Assembly (NCBI RefSeq): GCF_002900365.1
Contig: NZ_CP025979.1
Span: forward strand, 4,464,001-4,528,000
Length of the DNA: 64,000 nt
Origin: Escherichia marmotae
GTDB lineage: Bacteria > Pseudomonadota > Gammaproteobacteria > Enterobacterales > Enterobacteriaceae
Direction of reading: 5' to 3'
Shown here: piece by piece, positions 46,210 to 54,859 of the stretch
How the letters are laid out: every line of letters begins with the position of its first letter
Position numbering within the stretch: position 1 is the stretch's first letter
Translations under genes and position numbers: made by a program
The notes under the pieces: model-generated
Seen by the model: only the letters and a program-made list of their open reading frames with translations
The model's database searches: none
What the model was told of the DNA's origin: nothing

Positions 46210-47787
46210 ATGACGGAAAACATTCATAAGCATCGCATCCTCATTCTGGACTTCGGTTCACAGTACACCCAACTGGTTGCGCGCCGCGTGCGTGAGCTGG
46301 GCGTTTACTGTGAACTGTGGGCATGGGATGTGACAGAAGCACAAATTCGTGACTTCAACCCAAGCGGCATTATTCTTTCCGGCGGCCCGGAAAGCACCAC
46401 CGAAGAAAACAGCCCGCGAGCGCCGCAGTATGTCTTTGAAGCAGGCGTACCGGTATTCGGCGTTTGCTATGGTATGCAGACCATGGCGATGCAGTTAGGT
46501 GGCCATGTTGAAGCCTCTAACGAGCGTGAGTTTGGTTATGCACAGGTTGAAGTACAAACTGATAGCGCGCTCATTCGTGGCATCGAAGATGCGTTAAGTG
46601 CAGACGGCAAACCGCTGCTTGACGTGTGGATGAGCCACGGCGATAAGGTAACTGCAATTCCTGAGGGTTTCGTTACCGTAGCCAGCACCGAAAGTTGCCC
46701 GTTTGCCATAATGGCTAACGAAGAAAAACGTTTCTATGGCGTACAGTTCCACCCGGAAGTGACTCACACCCGTCAGGGGATGCGTATGCTGGAGCGTTTT
46801 GTGCGCGATATTTGCCAATGTGAAGCACTGTGGACACCAGCAAAAATTATCGATGACGCCGTAGCCCGCATTCGCGAGCAGGTGGGCGATGATAAAGTGA
46901 TCCTTGGCCTCTCTGGTGGCGTGGACTCTTCTGTTACTGCGATGCTTCTGCACCGTGCTATCGGTAAAAACCTGACCTGTGTATTCGTCGACAACGGCCT
47001 GCTGCGTCTGAATGAAGCTGAACAGGTAATGGATATGTTTGGTGATCGCTTCGGCCTGAACATCATTCACGTTCCGGCAGAAGAGCGTTTCCTGGCTGCG
47101 CTGGCGGGTGAAAACGATCCGGAAGCTAAACGTAAAATCATCGGTCGCGTCTTCGTTGAAGTATTCGATGAAGAAGCGCTGAAACTGGAAGATGTAAAGT
47201 GGCTGGCGCAGGGGACTATCTACCCTGACGTTATTGAATCCGCCGCTTCTGCGACGGGTAAAGCGCACGTTATCAAATCTCACCACAACGTAGGCGGCCT
47301 GCCGAAAGAGATGAAGATGGGCCTGGTTGAACCGCTGAAAGAGCTGTTCAAAGACGAAGTGCGTAAGATTGGTCTGGAGCTGGGTCTGCCGTACGACATG
47401 CTGTACCGCCACCCGTTCCCGGGGCCTGGCCTTGGCGTTCGCGTGCTGGGTGAAGTGAAGAAAGAGTACTGCGACCTGCTGCGCCGTGCGGATGCCATCT
47501 TCATTGAAGAACTGCGTAAAGCTGATCTGTACGACAAAGTCAGCCAGGCATTCACTGTCTTCCTGCCAGTACGCTCCGTAGGCGTAATGGGCGATGGTCG
47601 TAAATATGACTGGGTTGTCTCTCTGCGTGCTGTCGAAACCATCGACTTTATGACCGCACACTGGGCGCACCTGCCGTATGATTTCTTAGGGCGCGTTTCC
47701 AACCGTATTATCAATGAAGTGAATGGTATTTCCCGCGTGGTGTATGACATCAGCGGTAAGCCGCCAGCTACTATTGAGTGGGAATAA
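46210..47787 (+). CDS. guaA: GMP synthase (glutamine-hydrolysing)
   Basis: 525 residues. A class I glutamine amidotransferase domain carries the nucleophile in GVCYGMQTM (about 86) and the His-Glu pair in QFHPEVTHT (about 181, 183). An ATP pyrophosphatase PP-loop LSGGVDSSV (about 235) follows, and the C-terminal dimer domain ends ATIEWE. It converts XMP to GMP. Cytoplasmic, second gene of guaBA. Confidence 0.98.
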   Translation: MTENIHKHRILILDFGSQYTQLVARRVRELGVYCELWAWDVTEAQIRDFNPSGIILSGGPESTTEENSPRAPQYVFEAGVPVFGVCYGMQTMAMQLGGHVEASNEREFGYAQVEVQTDSALIRGIEDALSADGKPLLDVWMSHGDKVTAIPEGFVTVASTESCPFAIMANEEKRFYGVQFHPEVTHTRQGMRMLERFVRDICQCEALWTPAKIIDDAVARIREQVGDDKVILGLSGGVDSSVTAMLLHRAIGKNLTCVFVDNGLLRLNEAEQVMDMFGDRFGLNIIHVPAEERFLAALAGENDPEAKRKIIGRVFVEVFDEEALKLEDVKWLAQGTIYPDVIESAASATGKAHVIKSHHNVGGLPKEMKMGLVEPLKELFKDEVRKIGLELGLPYDMLYRHPFPGPGLGVRVLGEVKKEYCDLLRRADAIFIEELRKADLYDKVSQAFTVFLPVRSVGVMGDGRKYDWVVSLRAVETIDFMTAHWAHLPYDFLGRVSNRIINEVNGISRVVYDISGKPPATIEWE

Positions 47788-47847
47788 ACCCGAACACTAA
47801 ATGCTGAGGTTTTCTATTCGTACGAGGCTTCAGCATATTTTGGTAAC

Positions 47848-47880
47848 AAAACCCTCTGTTCATCCACTGGAGGGTTTTTT
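47848..47880 (+). terminator. Terminator after guaBA
   Basis: AAACCCTC (47848-47855) pairs with GAGGGTTT (47870-47877), followed by TTT. Classic intrinsic terminator. Confidence 0.88.
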
Positions 47881-47937
47881 ATGCAATTAAAAAGCCCATA
47901 ATCCTCACGAATTACAGGCCTGGTAGTGGAAAGACGA

Positions 47938-48480
47938 TTAATTAAACCAACTGTCTGATTTATTCTCTTCTGCTTTACCCACGCTTTTCATCAAATCACG
48001 ACCACCTTCAGTCATATTCCTGTTAGCGTCAGCTTCAGATTGTACAACATCGGTTTGCGCTGCTTTGTGTTTCAGTTCCTGATCGATAAATTCGTTCTCA
48101 CGCTTAACGCGCGCTTCTTCTTTTGCCAGCGCCAGTTTTTGCTTCTGAATCTCTAAGTTGCGTAGCTCATCTTCATAACTTTGATCGCGCTTTTTATCCG
48201 CAGTGAATTCGGCGTCCCGTTTATCCTGGAGAGCTTTTTTATCCGCTGCTGCTGCTGCCGCTCTTTTATTCGCTGCGGCCTGAGCGTTTGCGCGCCGTTG
48301 CTTCTCTTGCTGGATTTCCCTGTTGCGCTCCGCAACCCATTCGTCATGCTGCCTTTGTTCTTCATTTTTGCCTTGCTGTTCAGCTTCTGCGACCGCAGAG
48401 AGTTGATCCTGTAATGAAGAGGCGAAAGCCGGGCTACTAACAGCAGCTAATATGGCGGCGCAAAGAAAAACTTTCTTCAT
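47938..48480 (-). CDS. yfgI: Periplasmic Lys/Ala/Glu-rich helical protein YfgI
   Basis: 180 residues. The Sec signal peptide MKKVFLCAAILAAVSSPAFA is followed by almost uninterrupted charged and Ala-rich helix (e.g. NKRAAAAAADKK, LEIQKQKLALAKEEARVKRE), predicted coiled coil. In K-12 it has been linked to nalidixic acid tolerance; the mechanism is unknown. It follows yfgH with 15 nt between, so the two are likely one transcript. Confidence 0.92.
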   Translation of the reverse strand: MKKVFLCAAILAAVSSPAFASSLQDQLSAVAEAEQQGKNEEQRQHDEWVAERNREIQQEKQRRANAQAAANKRAAAAAADKKALQDKRDAEFTADKKRDQSYEDELRNLEIQKQKLALAKEEARVKRENEFIDQELKHKAAQTDVVQSEADANRNMTEGGRDLMKSVGKAEENKSDSWFN

Positions 48481-48495
48481 GAGTCCTCCTGATAG

Positions 48496-49014
48496 TTAGC
48501 TCTTTTCAGGACATTTTGTATTTGGCTGAATACGCGTTTCGTTATAAGTGGTGGTAATAACAACGGCTAAACCCGTTGTGAACTGGCATTCTTTACCCAC
48601 CTGGGTGGAGGTGTACACTTTGGTGCCTTCCTTATAAGTTAAAGAGACACCTTCCACTAAGGTTTTATCATTCACCATAGTACCCGCTGCCGCGCCTACA
48701 GCTCCGCCACCAACTGCACCAGCCGTTGTTCCGGAGTTACTACCAGATCCAACGTTATGGCCGATAACGCCGCCTGCGACAGCGCCAATAAGTGCGCCAA
48801 AGGCTTGCGCATTCCGTTTATTTTGTGAGTTATCTACGGCAACTTTTGCGGGAAGAATGGAGATAATATTAACGGTTTTAGTTTCTTGCTTTGTATTCAG
48901 TTGATCGGTTTGATAGACATCGGCGGCATGGTCGTCAGCATTTGACTGGCATCCTGCCAGGGTGAATGACGCTAAAATTGCCACAGGCAGAAAACATTTT
49001 TTAAATTTCATCAC
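48496..49014 (-). CDS. yfgH: Outer-membrane lipoprotein YfgH (SlyB-like glycine zipper)
   Basis: 172 residues. The lipobox TLAGC (cysteine about 22) is followed by QSN, so outer-membrane sorting is expected. A glycine-zipper stretch (FGALIGAVAGGVIGHN then AGAVGGGAVGAAAG, about 72-112) is of the Rickettsia 17-kDa/SlyB type. A C-terminal beta region with a single cysteine pair (KECQF, TKCPEKS) follows. The role is unknown; homologues affect envelope integrity. Confidence 0.93.
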   Translation of the reverse strand: MMKFKKCFLPVAILASFTLAGCQSNADDHAADVYQTDQLNTKQETKTVNIISILPAKVAVDNSQNKRNAQAFGALIGAVAGGVIGHNVGSGSNSGTTAGAVGGGAVGAAAGTMVNDKTLVEGVSLTYKEGTKVYTSTQVGKECQFTTGLAVVITTTYNETRIQPNTKCPEKS

Positions 49015-49324
49015 TATTCCTTGTTGTACACATTACGAAAAATAAGACATTTAAGATCATCAAAAGAAGAAAGTAAATGTATTGCGGATAAAGGAATAGA
49101 TTTAATTTATTAAAATTCACCAGGATAATAAATTAATAAAAAATATAATTGAAATATATATATTAATTTAATGTTTATTCCGTCCTTAGGCAAGATGATC
49201 GTCAGTCAGGGCAAAGAGGCGAGATTTAAGGTGAAAGAATGCTTGCCGCTTTGATAACAACAAAGAGCAACAGCATCTGACAACATTGAGCCGTCTTGTT
49301 CAGGAAGGATGACGAAGGTAACCG
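49015..49324. other. AT-rich intergenic stretch between yfgH and yfgG
   Basis: 310 bp without a convincing gene. The part from about 49060 to 49190 is extremely AT-rich (runs of ATTTAATTTATTAAAATT and AATATATATATTAATTTAAT), likely bent and bound by H-NS. It should hold the yfgH promoter on the minus strand. The remainder (49190-49324) is of ordinary composition; I see nothing further in it. Confidence 0.6.
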
Positions 49325-49516
49325 CTAACGTTGTACCGATGATTCGATAGAGAGTGTGGATTGTTGAGCTTCTTTTTTGCTCTGATGATGCTGCCAGGCA
49401 CTGACGGACGAGTAGATAAAGCGGCCAAAGAAGAAGATAAAGCTAATGAGTAGTACGATACGGGTCATACGACTGTTAAATCGGTGTCGTTTTCGCATAC
49501 TGGTTGCCTGACTCAC
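49325..49516 (-). CDS. yfgG: Small single-pass membrane protein YfgG
   Basis: 63 residues. A basic N-terminus (MRKRHRFNSRMTR) precedes one membrane segment (IVLLISFIFFFGRFIYSSV, about 20-38), then a polar Gln/Ser-rich tail. Orientation rules put the N-terminus in the cytoplasm. Function unknown. Confidence 0.9.
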   Translation of the reverse strand: MSQATSMRKRHRFNSRMTRIVLLISFIFFFGRFIYSSVSAWQHHQSKKEAQQSTLSIESSVQR

Positions 49517-49726
49517 AAAAGGTTCCTTGAAGTATGTCCCACTCAGGAGACGGTGCTTACATTAAGGCACATCAGGAAAAAATGGTCAATTCTTCGTTAT
49601 GTAAAAAAGCGTCAGTGGATACATATTTTAATGTTATGGAAATTAATTTAATTATTTACAGTGCTGATGTAATAATGATGAATTAACATAATAAACGTAA
49701 TAATTCATTAATCAGGGTTATTTTGT

Positions 49727-49740
49727 TTGATATATATCAA
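49727..49740 (+). promoter_or_regulatory. Perfect FNR box upstream of yfgF
   Basis: TTGATATATATCAA equals the FNR consensus TTGAT-N4-ATCAA. A TAGAAT at 49762-49767 follows, putting a start near 49774 and the box centre about 40-41 bp upstream, the class II activator position. YfgF has been described as an anaerobic c-di-GMP phosphodiesterase, which fits. Confidence 0.85.
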
Positions 49741-49761
49741 TTGGAACTTTCATATGACACT

Positions 49762-49767
49762 TAGAAT
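49762..49767 (+). promoter_or_regulatory. Likely yfgF -10 element
   Basis: TAGAAT, one mismatch from TATAAT, spaced as expected from the FNR box. The leader to the yfgF ATG at 49867 is then about 90 nt. The rest of 49517-49866 is AT-rich with no gene seen. Confidence 0.6.
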
Positions 49768-50005
49768 CAATGTCCTCTATAGCGATGAGTAATCATCTTT
49801 CGAAGTCAGGTGGGATGCCTGTCTGAATACACCCCTTCAGGATGTGGGGGATTCTGCTGAGCATCTATGAAACTGAATGCAACTTATATAAAAATACGTG
49901 ATAAATGGTGGGGGCTTCCGCTGATCCTGCCTTCTTTAATTTTGATCTTACCCACCAATAGTGGACACAGGACTAAGTGAGTAAACTCTCAACCAGAGGT
50001 GACTC

Positions 50006-50305
50006 ATGACAAAACCAGTATCAATCAGCAAGAAGCCCCGTAAACAACATACGCCTGAATTTCGTAACGAAGCCCTGAAACTCGCTGAACGCATCGGTGT
50101 GGCCGCCGCAGCCCGTGAACTCAGCCTGTATGAATCTCAGCTTTATGCCTGGCGCAGTAAACAGCAGCAACAAATGAGTTCGTCAGAGCGCGAAAGCGAA
50201 CTGGCCGCTGAAAATGTCCGCCTTAAACGACAACTGGCGGAGCAGGCTGAGGAACTGGCCATCCTCCAAAAGGCCGCGACATACTTCGCGAAGCGCCTGA
50301 AATGA
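50006..50305 (+). CDS. IS3-group transposase OrfA
   Basis: 99 residues with a helix-turn-helix (EALKLAERIGVAAAARELSL, YESQLYAWRSKQ) and a leucine zipper toward the end (ENVRLKRQLAEQAEELAIL). It binds the IS ends and regulates transposition. Near its end AAAAG at 50268-50272 is a -1 slippage site; slipping there joins it to the orfB frame, which is open back to that point, giving the OrfAB transposase. Confidence 0.93.
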   Translation: MTKPVSISKKPRKQHTPEFRNEALKLAERIGVAAAARELSLYESQLYAWRSKQQQQMSSSERESELAAENVRLKRQLAEQAEELAILQKAATYFAKRLK

Positions 50306-51156
50306 AGTATGTCTTCATCGAAAATCATCGGGCAGAGTTCAGCATCAAAGCGATGTGTCGTGTACTTCGGGTTGCCCGCAGCGGCTGGTATGTCTGGCTC
50401 AGGCGTCGTCACCAGATGAGCCTGCGCCAACAGTTTCGGCTCACCTGCGATACCGCTGTTCATAAGGCATTCTTTGAGGCAAAGCAGCGATACGGTGCTC
50501 CCCGCCTTGCTGACGAACTGCCGGAGTTCAATATTAAAACCATTGCCGCCAGCCTGCGTCGTCAGGGGCTGCGGGCGAAAGCCGGCCGGAAGTTCAGCCC
50601 GGTCAGCTACCGTGCACATGGCCTGCCCGTATTGGAGAATCTGCTGGAGCAGGACTTCAGCGCCAGCGGCCCGAACCAGAAGTGGGCGGGTGACATCACG
50701 TACTTGCGTACCGATGAGGGCTGGTTGTATCTCGCAGTAGTCATCGACCTGTGGTCACGCGCCGTTATTGGCTGGTCGATGTCACCGCGAATGACAGCAC
50801 AACTGGCCTGTGATGCACTGCAAATGGCGTTGTGGCGGAGAAGACGCCCGGAAAGCGTCATTGTTCATACGGACCGTGGTGGTCAATACTGTTCAGGGGA
50901 TTATCAGGCGCTGCTGAAGCGACACAACCTGCGTGGCAGTATGAGTGCGAAAGGCAACTGTTATGACAATGCCTGTGTGGAAAGCTTCTTTCATTCGCTG
51001 AAGGTGGAATGTATCCACGGGGAACGCTTTAGCAGCCGGGAAATAATGCGGGCAACGGTGTTTAATTATATCGAGTGTGATTACAATCGCTGGCGTCGTC
51101 ACAGTGCCTGTGGCGGTCTCAGCCCGGAACAATTTGAAAACCATAATCTCGCTTAG
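50302..51156 (+). CDS. IS3-group transposase OrfB (DDE integrase domain)
   Basis: 284 residues, overlapping orfA by ATGA. An HTH_21 region (residues about 1-100: FSIKAMCRVLRVARSGWY) is followed by the rve integrase core with DDE residues in WAGDITYLRT, VHTDRGGQYCS and NACVESFFHS, and the C-terminal RATVFNYIECDYNRWRRHS. It looks intact, so the element may still be mobile. Confidence 0.94.
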   Translation: MKYVFIENHRAEFSIKAMCRVLRVARSGWYVWLRRRHQMSLRQQFRLTCDTAVHKAFFEAKQRYGAPRLADELPEFNIKTIAASLRRQGLRAKAGRKFSPVSYRAHGLPVLENLLEQDFSASGPNQKWAGDITYLRTDEGWLYLAVVIDLWSRAVIGWSMSPRMTAQLACDALQMALWRRRRPESVIVHTDRGGQYCSGDYQALLKRHNLRGSMSAKGNCYDNACVESFFHSLKVECIHGERFSSREIMRATVFNYIECDYNRWRRHSACGGLSPEQFENHNLA

Positions 51157-53276
51157 GGCCGTGTCCACATTACGTGGGTAGGATCACAGCATGATGATGT
51201 TTTTTGGCTGGGCAGCATTACCGGGTATAGCATTAGGCATTTTTGTTCGTAAGTATGCGGAGCTTGGCCTTTACGAAACGCTTTCGTTAACGGCTAATTT
51301 TATTATCATTATTATTATTTGTTGGGGCGGTTACAGGGTCTTTACTCCCCGGCGTAACAACGTTTCACATGGCGATACCCGCTTAATTTCCCAGCGAATT
51401 TTTTGGCAGATTTTTTTTCCTGCAACGTTGTTCCTGGTGCTTTTCCAGTTTGCGGCGTTTGTAGGATTACTGGCGAGCAAAGAAAATCTGGTAGGCGTCA
51501 TGCCTTTTAACCTTGGAACCTTAATCAATTATCAGGCCCTGCTGGTCGGTAATCTTATCGGTGTCCCGCTGTGCTATTTCATCATTCGGGTGGTGCGAAA
51601 TCCACTTTATTTACGTAGCTATTATTCGCAGTTAAAACAGCAGGTTGACAGAAAAGTGACCAAAAAAGAATTTGCGATCTGGTTACTGGCTTTAGGTTCG
51701 TTGCTGTTGCTGTTATGTATGCCGTTAAATGAAAAAAGCACAATTTTTAGCACCAACTATACGTTATCGTTATTGTTGCCGCTGATGATGTGGGGAGCAA
51801 TGCGCTACGGCTATAAGTTTATATCGCTGCTCTGGGCGGTAGTGCTGATGATCAGTATTCACAGCTATCAGAATTATATTCCCCTTTATCCAGGATATAC
51901 CACGCAACTGACCATAACTTCCTCCAGTTATTTAGTTTTTTCTTTTATTGTCAATTATATGGCTGTACTGGCAACCCGTCAGCGAGCGGTGGTCAGACGC
52001 ATTCAACGGCTTGCCTATGTGGACCCGGTTGTTCATCTGCCAAATATTCGCGCCCTGAACCGCGCGCTGCGCGATGCACCCTGGTCCGTGCTATGTTATT
52101 TACGCATCCCAGGCATGGAAATGCTGGTAAAGAACTATGGCATCATGCTACGCATTCAATATAAACAAAAAATTTCACACTGGCTGACATCATTGCTGGA
52201 GCCGGGCGAATCTGTTTATCAGCTTTCCGGCAACGACCTTGCGTTACGACTGAATACAGAATCACACCAGGAGCGCATTACCGCGCTGGATAACCATCTG
52301 AAGCAGTTTCGTTTCTTTTGGGATGGAATGCCGTTACAACCTCAGATTGGCGTTAGTTATTGCTATGTCCGCTCACCGGTTAATCATATATACCTGCTGC
52401 TCGGGGAGTTAAATACGGTTGCCGAACTTTCCATCGTGACCAATACCCCGGAAAATATGCAACGTCGTGGGGCAATGTATTTACAACGGGAATTAAAAGA
52501 CAAAGTGGCGATGATGAATCGGCTACAGCAGGCGCTTGAGCATAACCAGTTTTGCCTGATGGCCCAGCCGATTACTGGGGTGCGTGGTGATGTCTATCAT
52601 GAAATTCTGCTGCGCATGAAAGGAGAGAACGATGAACTCATCAATCCTGACAATTTCTTACCGGTTGCGCATGAATTTGGCTTATCGTCCAGCATCGACA
52701 TGTGGGTCATCGAACATACACTGCAATTTATGGCGGAAAATAGAGAAAAAATGCCTGCCCGCCGATTTGCTATTAACCTGTCGCCAACTTCCGTTTGTCA
52801 GGCGCATTTTCCTTTGAACGTCAGTCATTTTTTAGCTAAATATCAAATAGAAGCGTGGCAGCTTATTTTTGAGGTAACAGAAAGTAATATCCTGACCAAT
52901 GTTAAACAGGCACAGAATACGTTGCAGCATCTTCAGGAGTTAGGATGCCAAATTGCAATTGATGATTTTGGCACCGGCTATGCCAGTTATGCGCGGCTAA
53001 AAAATGTGAATGCTAATTTATTAAAAATTGATGGCAGCTTCATACGCAATATTGTCTCGAATAGTCTGGATTACCAGATAGTGGCGTCAATTTGTCATCT
53101 GGCGCGAATGAAGAAAATGCAAGTGGTTGCGGAATATGTTGAAAATGAAGAGATTCGCCAGGCGGTTCATTCTTTGGGTATTGATTACCTGCAAGGCTTT
53201 TTGATTGGTGAACCGCAACTGTTAGTGGATATGCTGGATGAAAGAGAACCTGTCCGGGAAAGCGCGTAATTTATTG

Positions 53277-53304
53277 GGGCCGACATAACATGTTGGCCCG
53301 TTTT
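53277..53304. terminator. Bidirectional terminator between yfgF and ppx
   Basis: GGGCCGACA pairs with TGTTGGCCC around TAACA, with GTTTTC on the plus side. It separates the convergent yfgF and ppx. Confidence 0.75.
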
Positions 53305-53313
53305 CATTTCATC

Positions 53314-54855
53314 TTAAGCCGCGATTTCAGGCGTGCTTTCTTCTTCAATTTTTAACCGCCAGCCAGCCACGCCTTCCCAGTATTCTTGCTCTTTTTCCAG
53401 ATCAAGCAGAACCAGCGCGTTCTGGCTAAACCAGTCATGCGGAAAACGCAGAGTCCAGTGGCTGTCATCGGTAATCAGCGTTAATGTCGGTGGGGTAGTG
53501 GTTGCCTGACGTTGGTTGTTTAGCAATACGCCAAGGCGCAATAGCTGGATTAAGGGCAGAAACTGCTTCTTCTTAAACAGCGTAAAGCGCGGCAGATCGT
53601 CGAGCTTAATCGCTTTACGGTGATAGCGTACCAGCGTCGCCATCATCAATTGTTGTTCCTGATTAAAACCCGGTAAGTCGCTGTTTTGCAGGATATAGGC
53701 CGAATGGCGATGCAATCCGCTATGGTTGATATTTAACCCGACCTCATGCAGCATGGCGGCCCAGCGTAGCAAGGCTTCCAGTTGCGGATGCGCCAGCTTC
53801 GGTTGTTGTTCCCGCCACTGTTCGTACATCTGCATGGTGGTTTCCAGCACCCGCCGTGCCTGTTCACTGTCAATGTGATACTGGTTGGCGAGGCTGCTGG
53901 CGGTACGACTACGTACATCCTGATGGCGAAAACGGCCTTCCATTTCATAAAGTACGCCTTCGCGTAGCGCACCGTCAGAAAGCCGCAGTTCACGGATAGC
54001 TAAGGCATCAAACACACCGCATAAAATTGCCAGTCCAGGGACAAATACGGTTTTCCGTTCTTCGGAAAGGCCCGGTAAACTAAGCGATGCAAAATTACGA
54101 TGGCGTAAAACTTCTTTCACCAGTTTTTCGAGACGTTCCGGGGTAATAATCCCGTCTTTCTCGCCCATTTCCATCAACACTTCATGGGCGGCTTTAATGG
54201 TGCCGGAAGCGCCCATTGCCACGTTCCAGCCCTGAATCCGGAATTGCCAGGTTAAGGTTTCCAGTTTTTGCGCCGCTGCCATGCGTGCGCGCTGAAAATT
54301 CTCTTTATTGATGACGCCACCCTGGAAATAAAGCTGGGCAAAGCTGACGCAACCCATTCGGCGGCTTTCCACGAGAATGGGTTCAAAATTTTCGCCAATC
54401 ACCAGTTCCGTTGAGCCGCCGCCAATATCAATAACCAGCTTGCGGCCTTTTTCCGGTTGGGTATGCTCCACGCCCATAAAAATCAGACGTGCTTCTTCAT
54501 TACCGGAGATAATTTCAATCGGGTAGGGGATAACCTTTTCTGCTCGCTTCAGAAAGTCAGTGGCATTCAGCGCCTGACGTAGCGTATGGGTCCCAACAAT
54601 ACAGACGCTGGAAGGAGAAAATCCTTGCAGGCGTTCGGCAAACAGCGACAGGCAGTTTAAGCCGCGCGTCATTGCTTCTTCACTCAACATATTATCTGGC
54701 CCCAGACCGTCCGCCAGATGCACACGCTGTTTCAGGCGACCAATAATCTGCATTGCGCCATCCACCACACGGGCAATGACCATGTGGAAACTGTTTGAAC
54801 CAAGGTCGACCGCAGCAAACTCCTGTGGACGAGGGGATTTGTCGTGTATTGGCAT
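53314..54855 (-). CDS. ppx: Exopolyphosphatase
   Basis: 513 residues. The ASKHA ATPase-fold motifs are VDLGSNSFHMVIARV (about 17-31) and VIDIGGGSTELVIG (about 142-155); a C-terminal HD-like helical domain (about 315-510, LHEVGLNINHSGLHRHS) follows. It removes terminal phosphates from polyphosphate and can hydrolyse pppGpp. It lies 4 nt after ppk in the ppk-ppx operon. Confidence 0.97.
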   Translation of the reverse strand: MPIHDKSPRPQEFAAVDLGSNSFHMVIARVVDGAMQIIGRLKQRVHLADGLGPDNMLSEEAMTRGLNCLSLFAERLQGFSPSSVCIVGTHTLRQALNATDFLKRAEKVIPYPIEIISGNEEARLIFMGVEHTQPEKGRKLVIDIGGGSTELVIGENFEPILVESRRMGCVSFAQLYFQGGVINKENFQRARMAAAQKLETLTWQFRIQGWNVAMGASGTIKAAHEVLMEMGEKDGIITPERLEKLVKEVLRHRNFASLSLPGLSEERKTVFVPGLAILCGVFDALAIRELRLSDGALREGVLYEMEGRFRHQDVRSRTASSLANQYHIDSEQARRVLETTMQMYEQWREQQPKLAHPQLEALLRWAAMLHEVGLNINHSGLHRHSAYILQNSDLPGFNQEQQLMMATLVRYHRKAIKLDDLPRFTLFKKKQFLPLIQLLRLGVLLNNQRQATTTPPTLTLITDDSHWTLRFPHDWFSQNALVLLDLEKEQEYWEGVAGWRLKIEEESTPEIAA

Positions 54856-54859
54856 AGGG

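Larger units (their letters stand above)
49943..51186 (+). mobile_element. IS3-family (IS3 group) insertion sequence, 1244 bp
   Basis: The ends are inverted repeats: left TGATCTTACCCACCAATAGT, and right (reverse complement) TGATCCTACCCACGTAATGT. Two overlapping frames, orfA and orfB, encode the transposase. The proteins resemble InsE and InsF of E. coli IS3 but differ at many positions, so it is a related rather than identical element (IS3 itself is about 1258 bp). The flanking triplets are TTT on the left and CAG on the right, so there is no target duplication, which with the missing yfgF codons indicates an adjacent deletion or recombination between copies. It is inserted in the same direction as yfgF. 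Confidence 0.92.
49867..53269 (+). pseudogene. yfgF: yfgF: c-di-GMP phosphodiesterase interrupted by an IS3-group element
   Basis: ATG 49867 opens MKLNATYIKIRDKWWGLPL for 25 codons and then meets the IS left end at 49943. The gene resumes after the IS at 51187 with a Ser codon and MMMFFGWAALPG, and runs to TAA 53267-53269. Compared with the 747-residue K-12 protein as I recall it, about 85 bp (roughly 28 residues of the first membrane segments) are missing at the insertion. The remaining 692-codon frame keeps most of the MASE1 membrane region, a degenerate GGDEF (SGNDL) and an EAL domain with all catalytic motifs (EILLRM, INLSP, EVTES, DDFGTG, LKIDGS, AEYVE). Loss of the start, FNR promoter and N-terminal segments should inactivate it unless translation begins at Met 51191. 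Confidence 0.9.

Noticed and set aside
46594..47670. A 358-codon open frame antisense to guaA
   Set aside because: Shadow of guaA, with no start context or domain.
49943..51186. Identification of the insertion as IS600 or IS629
   Set aside because: The OrfA and OrfB sequences and inverted repeats match the IS3 group (InsE/InsF-like), not the IS600 or IS629 transposases as I know them.
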